From contig OY761536.1 of the NCBI GenBank assembly GCA_963664605.1, forward strand, positions 3,968,001-4,032,000: a stretch of 64,000 nucleotides of DNA. The letters are read 5' to 3'. The notes beneath the pieces are model-generated. The model was given only the letters and a program-made list of their open reading frames with translations, was not told the origin of the DNA and made no database searches. Below, piece by piece: positions 1-7,546 of this stretch (positions within the stretch are counted from its first letter, which is position 1; the number at the start of each line of letters is the position of its first letter). This stretch comes from JAHOYW01 sp963664605 (lineage in GTDB: Bacteria; Verrucomicrobiota; Lentisphaeria; Victivallales; Victivallaceae). Made by a program: the position numbers and the translations under genes.

Positions 1-153
1 CGGCAGCCATTCAACTGTTGCCGACAAAGTTTCCGCGTCGGATTTTAAACTGGTACTCATCATCCACAGTAGTGGAATGAGTGAGAACAGTGCGACTAAA
101 CTCAGTACGGTATAGAGGATTATTTTTTTCAAAAGTGTTGTGTGTGATACCAT
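1..153 (-). CDS. Carbohydrate ABC transporter permease (MalG-like), N-terminal part, cut by window edge
   Basis: The reverse strand from position 153 reads MVSHTTLLKKIILYTVLSLV and then continues LFSLIPLLWMMSTSLKSD. That is the first membrane segment plus the 'PLLWMxSTSLK' signature typical of the second inner-membrane subunit of type I carbohydrate importers. Only about 51 codons lie in the window. It starts 13 bases after the stop of the upstream binding-protein/permease fusion, with an AAAGAGAT-like ribosome site, so the two are almost certainly co-transcribed and form the two permease halves of one importer. No ATP-binding subunit is visible in this window; it may lie beyond the left edge or be a shared ATPase encoded elsewhere. 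Confidence 0.85.
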   Translation of the reverse strand, partial: MVSHTTLLKKIILYTVLSLVALFSLIPLLWMMSTSLKSDAETLSATVEWLP

Positions 154-166
154 TGTAATTATCTCT

Positions 167-2842
167 TTAGTAGTTAACTTTCTTTTCGCCGAACTTCCAG
201 TTCAGCAGTGTGATGCCGAAGACTAGAAAGAAAAGGAACCAGGCAACTGCGGCGGCCTGCCCCATCTCAAATTCAAAAAATGCGGTATTGTAAATATGAT
301 ACCCGAGGGTTGTCGTTGACTGTTGCGGACCGCCTTCAGTCATCGCGTAAGCCATTTCAAACCCTCCCTGGAGACCATAGATGACGCCCATTATCATAAT
401 AAAAAAGGTGGTCGGACTTAATAGCGGCCAGGTCACATTCCAGAATTGATGCCACTTATTTGCTCCATCAATTTCAGATGCTTCATACAGTTCCGGTGAT
501 ATAGCTGAAAGACCGGCAAGAAATAGTAATACATTTGGTCCACCCATTCCCATCCAGACACTCATGATAATCAATGCCGGCTTTGCCCAGAAAAAATCTA
601 TACCGAGAAAATTACCGCCGCCGTTGAGCCAGTTGGGAGGATTATCAATCCATAACATGTGCAAGGTCTGGTTAAGCAAGCCGTATTCACTATTGTAGAT
701 CCATTTCCAGAGCAGGAAGATGGCAATGCCGCTGACGACGCTCGGCAGGTAGAAAAGCGTCCGGTAAACCAGATAGCCGCGCAGCTTATTGTTGAGCACC
801 AGAGCCAGTATTAATGAACAGGCCACAGCAATAGGCAGTCCCAGCATAAAAATAAAAGTATTAAAGAGATAATACCAAAACTCAGGGCGAATTATCTGAT
901 CAACAAAATTATTGAACGCGACAAATGAGAGTTCATTAGTCAAACTGTTAAAGCTGGTAAACGCCATGGCAAACGAGAGGATAACCGGAATAAAAGTAAA
1001 GATGGCAAAACCGCTGAGATTAGGAATCAGGAAAAAGAATGCGGACATTTTTTCGCCTTTTCTGCTAGGATGTGAGAATGTTTTAGCTTTTTTAGTGCTC
1101 ATAAATTTATAAATGCCGAAAGCAATAATCAGTAGAATAAGGCAACAACCAATAATATTACCTATAAGATAGGAGCTTTTATTGTTATCCTTATTCAAGG
1201 CTCGATTCAGATGGATGTCAAATACCTTTTTAAGTTCACCTGCCCATTGTGCCGGTTTGAGATTACCCGTCTGGACGCGTTCTGAAACATTTTTTGTCGC
1301 TAAGGCAAAGAGGTTTTGGGAGATATACGGACTTATTTCATCTGCCACCCCCTTAGCTGTTTCATTATAAATCATGGTCATCATTTTTTCTACTTTGTGA
1401 CGGACAGATTTTTTTTCATCACCGGACAAAGATTGCCATTCATTTGCCGCTAAAGATGCAAGTTGTTTATTGTCCCATGACTTTAGATCAACTAGTTTTT
1501 TGTCACCACGATCCATGATCCGTTTGAGCATGATTGATTGTACTTCAGGGAAAGTCGGGTTAAACAAAGCCCAGTTTTCGTCACGATAATAGCGTACACC
1601 TGAAACTCCGTCTCCGGAATTGAGCAGAACACGGCCGTAATCCCGACCAATGAGATATTTTAAGAATTTGTATGCCGCCTCAGGATGTTTGCTGTCACGG
1701 GTAATACCGGTAGTACGCCCGCCAAAATATATTTTTTTATCAGACGCTTTGATGTTTTTGAAGCTCGGCATTGAAGTATAGCCTGCCTGTAGCAGTGGTC
1801 CGGTTAAACAATATATCCAACGACCGGCATTGACCATGCCGATGCTGCCCCGGGCAAACTCTTCCCAGCCGCCACCAGTCTGCGATGATCCGGCTATTGA
1901 ATCACTTGAGGTCGGTGCCAGCCTGAGCCCTTGTTCGTTTTTGCGAAAAAGATTGCCGACAAGTTCTAATGCCTGCTGCCCCTCAGGAGAATCAAGTACA
2001 CAGGTCTTTTTGTCATCACTGTAAAACCGGCCACCGGTCAGATAGAGCCAGCATTGCGGAATCCAGATCGGCATGATGGCAAAACTTTCATAGAGATTAC
2101 TATTAGGCACCTTATGGGTCAACTGCTGGCAGGTATCAAGAAAGTCATCAGTAGTCCAATTGTCTTTCGGATAAGGAACTTTATAACGGTCAAACAGTAC
2201 TTTATTGTAAATTATAATGGCTGCTGAACAGTTGGTTGGTGTCGCAAGTATTTTCCCTTTATAGACGAGATATGATAATTGTCCAGACCAGAATATATCC
2301 TTAGTCATAGGATATTCCATATAAAGCAACTGTTGCTCATTTAGTTTATTCCACCTAATTACGGCCTCATTATAAAGAAAAACAGCTTGAGCCGACTCAA
2401 TCGACTGCTTGGGACATTTAGCTAATAATTCAGGAATTTTATTTTTTGGAAAAGAGAGTAATTGCAGGTTTTTAGCAAATATTTTATTATTAAGTGTAAT
2501 AATCTCGCTATTCTCTTTAATTCGCAGTTCATTAAAATCAAACAACGCATTATTTTTAGCATAATGCTGAAAAGTTGCCGTGTTAAGGTCAATCAAGTCA
2601 GGACCTTTACCTCCACTGATCTGAATAAGCTCTTTCCCTTTGGCTGCCGGATCTATAACGACATGAATGTTAGGGTTAAGCCGTTCAAACTCTGCCACCT
2701 GTTCAGCTCGAGTCGGATTTATATCAGTAATCCAGCGTAAAATGATTTTGCCTTTATATTGATCAGCGGTAGTCCTGATGGTCATCCGCCAAGCAATCAT
2801 AGCGGCAACTATAAGCACTAAAATAATAAAAATCTTTTTCAA
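167..2842 (-). CDS. Sugar ABC transporter: extracellular solute-binding protein fused to permease (MalE-MalF type)
   Basis: An 891-residue protein that joins two normally separate subunits. Residues 4-20 are a membrane anchor or signal. Residues of about 30-540 resemble family 1 extracellular sugar-binding proteins (early ADQYKGKIILRW, then a GPDLIDLN segment and a C-terminal 'HPEAAYKFLKYLIG' region). A second membrane helix (NIIGCCLILLIIAFGIYKF) lies around 555-575. A complete MalF-like permease runs from about 599 to 891 with six membrane segments and the EAA loop 'EASEIDGANKWHQFWNVTWP'. The topology fits a binding domain tethered outside the membrane between two helices. It is followed at 13 bp by the second permease. 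As the last genes of the catabolic train, these would import the substrate of the upstream enzymes; the substrate itself cannot be read from sequence. Confidence 0.85.
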   Translation of the reverse strand: MKKIFIILVLIVAAMIAWRMTIRTTADQYKGKIILRWITDINPTRAEQVAEFERLNPNIHVVIDPAAKGKELIQISGGKGPDLIDLNTATFQHYAKNNALFDFNELRIKENSEIITLNNKIFAKNLQLLSFPKNKIPELLAKCPKQSIESAQAVFLYNEAVIRWNKLNEQQLLYMEYPMTKDIFWSGQLSYLVYKGKILATPTNCSAAIIIYNKVLFDRYKVPYPKDNWTTDDFLDTCQQLTHKVPNSNLYESFAIMPIWIPQCWLYLTGGRFYSDDKKTCVLDSPEGQQALELVGNLFRKNEQGLRLAPTSSDSIAGSSQTGGGWEEFARGSIGMVNAGRWIYCLTGPLLQAGYTSMPSFKNIKASDKKIYFGGRTTGITRDSKHPEAAYKFLKYLIGRDYGRVLLNSGDGVSGVRYYRDENWALFNPTFPEVQSIMLKRIMDRGDKKLVDLKSWDNKQLASLAANEWQSLSGDEKKSVRHKVEKMMTMIYNETAKGVADEISPYISQNLFALATKNVSERVQTGNLKPAQWAGELKKVFDIHLNRALNKDNNKSSYLIGNIIGCCLILLIIAFGIYKFMSTKKAKTFSHPSRKGEKMSAFFFLIPNLSGFAIFTFIPVILSFAMAFTSFNSLTNELSFVAFNNFVDQIIRPEFWYYLFNTFIFMLGLPIAVACSLILALVLNNKLRGYLVYRTLFYLPSVVSGIAIFLLWKWIYNSEYGLLNQTLHMLWIDNPPNWLNGGGNFLGIDFFWAKPALIIMSVWMGMGGPNVLLFLAGLSAISPELYEASEIDGANKWHQFWNVTWPLLSPTTFFIMIMGVIYGLQGGFEMAYAMTEGGPQQSTTTLGYHIYNTAFFEFEMGQAAAVAWFLFFLVFGITLLNWKFGEKKVNY

Positions 2843-2904
2843 TTAAATATCTCCTATTTTAATTTTTTGAACTTTAAACTCTCTCACCCATCCTGCTTAA
2901 GATT

Positions 2905-3048
2905 CTAATGATTTCTTACCTCTTTCGGCAAATTGTTGATTTTTACCGGCATTCCCGTCCTGATAGATTCTTCCGCGGCAGCACCAACTGCTACTGTCCA
3001 TAACCTATCCGCTACAGACACCAATTCCGCATTATCAGTTTGATTCAT
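2905..3048 (-). pseudogene. Orphan C-terminal fragment of a Gfo/Idh/MocA oxidoreductase (47-codon ORF)
   Basis: The ORF starts at an ATG (3046-3048) that overlaps the TGA of the upstream glycosidase gene and is preceded by GGAGGAGAG, so it could be translated. Residues from about 18 onward (LWTVAVGAAAEESIRTGMPV) match the last 30 or so residues of the full-length oxidoreductase at 13959-15137. Nucleotide similarity to 13935-14060 runs past the stop codon, with roughly one mismatch in ten by eye. One extra A before the old stop shifts the frame, so the reading ends VRNH. It lacks the NAD-binding and most of the C-terminal domain and is best read as a recombination scar. Whether the peptide is made is unknown. 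Confidence 0.75.
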
Positions 3049-4772
3049 CTCTCTCCTCCGCAAGTTAAAAGTTTCCTAAGTTTTTCATAATAATTAGCAT
3101 CCGCAAGTCTAGGTACTGTAAATGGGTCGTCTTGACAATACATTACATTACCTGTTTGAACTGAGGCCTTCGCAATTTTAGCCGACTTGTGATATTCTTC
3201 AAGATTTTCGAGAAACATGTGCATATCATAGCCAACTGGAGTCCCAGGAGAGGTATATTTGAGCATCCGACATCGCTCTTCGTGCTCCAGATGATTACTA
3301 CTCCAGCAGTCATAAGTACGGTTTAAATCAATCATGTCCGCCAGCCAAAAATGACCTGAACACCCCAAATGCATAGCATCCGGTTTATGCAATTTCATCT
3401 CATTGTAAAACAGCTTAGTAATATGAAACATATAGTTTTCTTCCCCTCGCCACGTGGAATCACTTATTGGCATATCCGCATGCAATTTATCCGCTAGAAA
3501 ATCGGTCTTTACGCCGTCTAAATCGTAGCAATCCGGATCACTTGAAAAGAGTTTGCGAAAAAGTGGTTTTACGTATTCTTCCTGTGTTGTCGCAAGAGAA
3601 TAGTCACGCATTCTGTGTCCATGGCAATTCAACTTTCCACCACCACTCAAGTGAGCAGGGGTAGCTTTTGCTTCATCTCTCAGCTCAGCCCAATTCCACC
3701 AGACAACCACCTTAAAACCGTCAGCATGCAGTTCATCGACCAGTTTTCGTAAATCGGGAAAACGATCTTGATTTGGTTCCCATTGACCACGCGAAATTGC
3801 CCAACCTTCATCAATCAGGATGGTCCGAATTGGCAATTTCTCTCGCTTGATAACGGCAACGGCATCCCGGACAAACTGTTCATTCAATATTGTGCTCGCT
3901 GTGTTCATTCCGCCATCCATTGCCTGTTCTTTGAGATCATCAGGTACTAGTGATCCACTCTTCATTACCTGGTCAAACCATGTATCATAAATTGGCTCAT
4001 TCCACCAGGAATAACGCTTTTTCTTTTCAGGGGATGGAATCCGACCTGAATCTACAAGTATTTTGGAAAAATCATCAAGCGTATCGTAAACACTCTGATT
4101 TTGTCGAACGAACAAGCAAAAGCGTGGAGATACAAATTCCTCTCCTGCTTCCAACACCTGACCGTCTGGCTCTGTACCATAGTTAAGATGCCATTCTTTG
4201 ACTTCGTACTTATCGATACTTAGATACATACCGAATGCACCGGGCAGATCAAGCGCCCCGAAAAACATGTTTGTCTCCAGTTTACGAAATATGAACATCG
4301 TTGGATGCGGCGCAAACTGCCAGTCCCCAGAATATGTGTTTGTATTGAACTCAGATCCCAATATTAATTCCGGCCAAGTTTTCGGTGTATGATGCCTATT
4401 GCGGAAATTAACCAGATCATATGCCGTTACCATCGTTCCCGCCGGAAATAACTCCAGACGATTGAGTTGAGTTGAATTCTTGACAGTAAGCTTGCACTGA
4501 AAATCAATCGTATTGCTTTCCTGGCAAGCTGAGAGAATGACAGTAAAGTTCAAAAGCTCTTCACTGGAAAAATGAAACTCCAGTTGCGAGTTTCCATTCG
4601 CTTTTATATCATTTAACCGGGCATCCACCAGTTTGCCATCCAGAACCGGTCGAAACAAGGCTGCTGAAGGTGTAAACAACAAGCGATAGCCAGTAGATTT
4701 ATCAACAATAGTTAAAACTTCGCTTTCCTTCTCAAAACAAATCTTTGTTGATTTGGTTTCCAATTCCATCAT
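3045..4772 (-). CDS. Glycoside hydrolase, GH36/melibiase-like (clan GH-D)
   Basis: A 575-residue protein without a signal peptide, so probably cytoplasmic. The open frame extends upstream to 4844, but AGGAG lies before the ATG-ATG pair at 4772/4769, and starting there avoids overlap with the preceding gene. Residues 1-240 look like an N-terminal beta-sandwich. A TIM barrel follows with 'ILIDEGW' (318-324), 'KVVVWWNWAE' (354-363) and 'LDGVKTDF' (418-425); the KTD Asp424 sits where the clan D nucleophile is expected. The family removes alpha-linked sugars, classically galactose. Gene context suggests that it releases the catabolised sugar from an imported glycoside. If the cluster handles sulfoquinovosides, a GH36-like enzyme would be unusual, because the known sulfoquinovosidases are GH31 and GH188. 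Confidence 0.7.
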   Translation of the reverse strand: MMELETKSTKICFEKESEVLTIVDKSTGYRLLFTPSAALFRPVLDGKLVDARLNDIKANGNSQLEFHFSSEELLNFTVILSACQESNTIDFQCKLTVKNSTQLNRLELFPAGTMVTAYDLVNFRNRHHTPKTWPELILGSEFNTNTYSGDWQFAPHPTMFIFRKLETNMFFGALDLPGAFGMYLSIDKYEVKEWHLNYGTEPDGQVLEAGEEFVSPRFCLFVRQNQSVYDTLDDFSKILVDSGRIPSPEKKKRYSWWNEPIYDTWFDQVMKSGSLVPDDLKEQAMDGGMNTASTILNEQFVRDAVAVIKREKLPIRTILIDEGWAISRGQWEPNQDRFPDLRKLVDELHADGFKVVVWWNWAELRDEAKATPAHLSGGGKLNCHGHRMRDYSLATTQEEYVKPLFRKLFSSDPDCYDLDGVKTDFLADKLHADMPISDSTWRGEENYMFHITKLFYNEMKLHKPDAMHLGCSGHFWLADMIDLNRTYDCWSSNHLEHEERCRMLKYTSPGTPVGYDMHMFLENLEEYHKSAKIAKASVQTGNVMYCQDDPFTVPRLADANYYEKLRKLLTCGGER

Positions 4773-4797
4773 TTTTTTATAACTCCTAATTGTATTA

Positions 4798-5292
4798 TTA
4801 TAGAGTTTCAATTTTACGTTCAGTCGCGATTTCGCCACGGGCAATCATTTCGTCTCCGGCTTCTTTCCAGAAGTCGAGGATTGCCTGCGGAACAGGGGCG
4901 TCCTGAAATTTGGCGTTGATGAAGGCATCCGCCATTTGACAGCCGAGTTCTTCGGAAACTATATCTTCGCCCATGCACAGACAGTTTGCGCCGTTTACTT
5001 TGCGGATGAGTTCTGCAGTTTTGACTGACTCGCATGCACATGCTAGTACACCTTTGAATTTATCCGCACCAATTGCGGCACCGGTACCGCTACCACAGCA
5101 GTTAATAGCAAGTTCCGCCACATCATCTTGTAAAGCTTTAGCGACACGTTCTCCTATTGAAGGATATTTGACGAAATTATCTGTACAAAAACAACCGACA
5201 TCAATAATTTCGTGTCCTTGTTTTTCGAGATGCGCCTTGACTGCATCTTTCAATACTTTACCTTTTACTGGTGCTCCCATAATTATTTTCAT
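4798..5292 (-). CDS. RpiB/LacA/LacB-family sugar isomerase, divergent (lacks the DH motif)
   Basis: A 164-residue protein of the RpiB/LacAB fold, recognised by 'NCCGSGTGAAIGADK' (64-78) and the following 'GVLACACESVKTAELI'. The N-terminal loop that normally reads G-S-D-H-A-G is 'GAPVKG' here, so the Asp-His pair that acts in ring opening is missing, while the region of the catalytic cysteine (CCGSG) is kept. Its start overlaps the stop of the adjacent, canonical RpiB by 4 bp. In LacA/LacB-type isomerases, two homologous subunits together form the active sites, and this pair could do the same. In a sulfo-TK scheme this or its neighbour would isomerise 4-deoxy-4-sulfoerythrose to sulfoerythrulose. 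It could also act on a phosphosugar. Confidence 0.75.
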   Translation of the reverse strand: MKIIMGAPVKGKVLKDAVKAHLEKQGHEIIDVGCFCTDNFVKYPSIGERVAKALQDDVAELAINCCGSGTGAAIGADKFKGVLACACESVKTAELIRKVNGANCLCMGEDIVSEELGCQMADAFINAKFQDAPVPQAILDFWKEAGDEMIARGEIATERKIETL

Positions 5293-5732
5293 GATGTAAC
5301 CTCTATTTTATTAATTCTTATTTGATGTCTGCCGCCTTCAAACTGACCATTAAGCCAGATGTCGACAATTTTAACTGCCATTTCAGGAGAAACAGTTCGT
5401 TCTCCTATAGAAATAACATTTGCATTATTGTGTTCTTTACACATCGCAGCGGTATATTCATCCCAGCAAAGCGCACAGCGAATACCTTTGACTTTATTGG
5501 CTGATATGGCTTCACCATTACCGCTGCCGCCGAGAACTATTCCACAGGAAAAATCTCCTGCTGCAACACTTTCGGCAACCGGTCTGATGAAGTCAGGATA
5601 ATCACATGACTCATCAGAGTTAGTACCAAAGTCTTTCACTTCAATACCTTTTCCGGCAAGATGCTGTTTAAGTATTTCTTTATACTTAAATCCAGCGTGA
5701 TCACTGCCTATTGCAAGTTTTATATTGTTCAT
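5289..5732 (-). CDS. rpiB: Ribose-5-phosphate isomerase B family protein
   Basis: A 147-residue protein of standard RpiB length. It has 'GSDHAGFKYK' (9-18, with Asp11-His12) and 'GGSGNGEAISANKVKG' (68-83), followed by 'EHNNANVISIGER'. The GGSGNGE form with Glu74 is the variant that uses a glutamate instead of the cysteine found in the E. coli enzyme. Canonical activity interconverts ribose-5-P and ribulose-5-P, which would feed the transketolase encoded just upstream. In transketolase-type sulfoglycolysis a member of this family (SqwI) isomerises sulfoerythrose. The 4-bp overlaps with both the divergent paralogue downstream and the transketolase gene upstream indicate translational coupling. 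Confidence 0.85.
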   Translation of the reverse strand: MNNIKLAIGSDHAGFKYKEILKQHLAGKGIEVKDFGTNSDESCDYPDFIRPVAESVAAGDFSCGIVLGGSGNGEAISANKVKGIRCALCWDEYTAAMCKEHNNANVISIGERTVSPEMAVKIVDIWLNGQFEGGRHQIRINKIEVTS

Positions 5733-6667
5733 TTTGACATCTCTTTACACGCTGTTTTAATGTGTTCTGGACCAAAACCGTGTTTGTTGTATAAATATTC
5801 CTCGGTAGCGACCTCACCGAATTCATCTGGAATACCGAGACGTTTTACTTTAATCGGACAATTTTCAGACAATACTTCGCAAACCGCACCGCCGAGTCCA
5901 CCAATGATGTTTTGAGTCTCGACAGTTACTACTCCGCCGGTTTTCTTTGCTGATTCAATCAAAGTTTCGGCATCAAATGGTTTGATGCTCGGATAGTGCA
6001 AAAGTTCAACACTAATACCTTCAGCTTTAAGTTCTTCGGCAGCGACCTTGGCTATGTGGGTCATGTAGCCGGTTGAGACCAATGTCACATCGCTTCCTTC
6101 TATGACTTTTACCGCTTTTTTGGGATTGAATTCATAGCTTTCATCAAATACCGGAGTGACATTCGGGCGTACCAGTTGCATATACATACCGCCGAATTCA
6201 GCAGCCATATAGTGCATCATCGAACGTAATTCATATACATCACATGGACTAAATACTTTCATATTCGGCATGGCGCGCATAATTGCCAGATCCTGAAAAC
6301 ACATGTGAGTTCCGCCATTTGGCCCAGCGGTAATTCCAGGTGCAGTACCGATTATTTTAACATTTAAGTTGGCGTAGGCCACGCTCAAGGTAATCTGATC
6401 ATATACTCGACGACTGGCAAAACAACTGAATGATGCGCAAAATGGAATTTTCCCGTCAGACGCAAGCCCCGCGCCGATACCAATCATGTTGGCTTCGGCT
6501 ACACCGGCGTTAACAAAGTTATTTGGATGAGCATTCATCACCGTTGGATTCGTACCAGTAGCTTTGCTCAAGTCCGCTTCCAGACACATGACATTGTTAT
6601 CTTTTTCTATCAGCTCATTTAACGTTTCCGCATAAACAGCTCTCATTTCTTTTTCGTGAAGTTTCAT
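5729..6667 (-). CDS. Transketolase, C-terminal subunit (PYR and C-terminal domains)
   Basis: A 312-residue half-transketolase that includes the pyrimidine-binding domain with 'AGVAEANMIGIGAGLA' (54-69). Glu58 there is the residue that activates thiamine diphosphate. A conserved 'GPNGGTHMCFQDLAIMR' segment follows, and then the C-terminal regulatory-like domain. It pairs with the N-terminal half encoded 12 bp upstream; split transketolases of this kind are common in anaerobes and archaea. It transfers two-carbon ketol units with thiamine diphosphate. In the sulfo-TK pathway a split enzyme (SqwGH) acts twice, on sulfofructose and on sulfoerythrulose, making xylulose-5-P each time. A dedicated transketolase inside a substrate-specific cluster with an acylating aldehyde dehydrogenase fits that role better than ordinary pentose-phosphate metabolism. 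Confidence 0.9.
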   Translation of the reverse strand: MKLHEKEMRAVYAETLNELIEKDNNVMCLEADLSKATGTNPTVMNAHPNNFVNAGVAEANMIGIGAGLASDGKIPFCASFSCFASRRVYDQITLSVAYANLNVKIIGTAPGITAGPNGGTHMCFQDLAIMRAMPNMKVFSPCDVYELRSMMHYMAAEFGGMYMQLVRPNVTPVFDESYEFNPKKAVKVIEGSDVTLVSTGYMTHIAKVAAEELKAEGISVELLHYPSIKPFDAETLIESAKKTGGVVTVETQNIIGGLGGAVCEVLSENCPIKVKRLGIPDEFGEVATEEYLYNKHGFGPEHIKTACKEMSK

Positions 6668-6679
6668 TGTATTATTCCT

Positions 6680-7531
6680 TTAATATGGGAGTTGAAATTT
6701 ACCGCTACTTAGAGAGTCTAAAAACCCTTTGTGAGCTTCTTTATCTGCAACTTTTATATTGTGACTTCCGGGTGTGTCTTCGACGCTTGAACAATCCTTT
6801 GCCTTAGTGGTATGCATGATGACCATGGTCGGTTTGCCGTTGTGCAGTTTTTTGCCGCGTTCAAGAGCGCTGTAAATTTCGTTCCAGTTATGGCCATCGG
6901 CTTCAAGCACGTTCCAGTTAAAGGCGCGCCATTTGTCCGTCAAAGGTTCGAGGTCGATTACTTCATGGGTAAAACCGTCGATCTGCAGTTTGTTGTAATC
7001 GCAAATAGCGATAAGATTGTCGAGCTTCTGGTGGGGAGCGAACATTGCCGCTTCCCAGTTTTGACCTTCATTCAGCTCGCCGTCTCCGACAATGCAGAAT
7101 ACATGATTTTTACGACCGTCTTTTTTGGCGGCTAATGCCATCCCGCAGGCAGCAGAAAGTCCCTGTCCAAGAGAACCGGTGGTCATGTCAATACCCGGAA
7201 CGCTGCGCGCGTCGGCATGGCTCGGAAGTTTTGTGCCGTCGGCATTAAGGGTTTTCAGCCATGCCTTCGGGAAAAATCCCCGATAGGCCAATGCACAGTA
7301 AAGCACCGGCGCCGCGTGACCTTTTGATAGAACCAGACGGTCGCGGTCTGCCCATTGCGGATTAGCCGGATCAACATCCATAACCCGATTGTATAAAGTT
7401 ATAATTGTCTCGATAAGCGATACAGCTCCGCCGAGATGTCCTGAACCAGCGCGACAGATCATGTCAGTTATGACATAACGCATTTCGTCGGCCAGTTTAT
7501 CAAATTCTTCCTGACTAAATTTTTCACTCAT
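6680..7531 (-). CDS. Transketolase, N-terminal subunit (ThDP-binding PP domain)
   Basis: A 283-residue half-enzyme carrying the pyrophosphate-binding domain. It has 'GSGHLGG' (29-35), 'SKGHAAPVLY' (69-78), and the thiamine-diphosphate motif GDGE (149-152) with the matching Asn180 in 'CDYNKLQ'. 'GSLGQGLSAACGMALA' is also typical of transketolases. The length is normal for the N-terminal piece of a split transketolase, and the C-terminal piece follows 12 bp downstream. Starting at 7531 places AAAGGATA-like bases upstream as the ribosome site. It would bind the cofactor and metal for ketol transfer. The gene lies between the anion carrier gene and the second transketolase half, and is part of one continuous minus-strand transcript. 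Confidence 0.9.
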   Translation of the reverse strand: MSEKFSQEEFDKLADEMRYVITDMICRAGSGHLGGAVSLIETIITLYNRVMDVDPANPQWADRDRLVLSKGHAAPVLYCALAYRGFFPKAWLKTLNADGTKLPSHADARSVPGIDMTTGSLGQGLSAACGMALAAKKDGRKNHVFCIVGDGELNEGQNWEAAMFAPHQKLDNLIAICDYNKLQIDGFTHEVIDLEPLTDKWRAFNWNVLEADGHNWNEIYSALERGKKLHNGKPTMVIMHTTKAKDCSSVEDTPGSHNIKVADKEAHKGFLDSLSSGKFQLPY

Positions 7532-7546
7532 AATAAATATCCTTTT

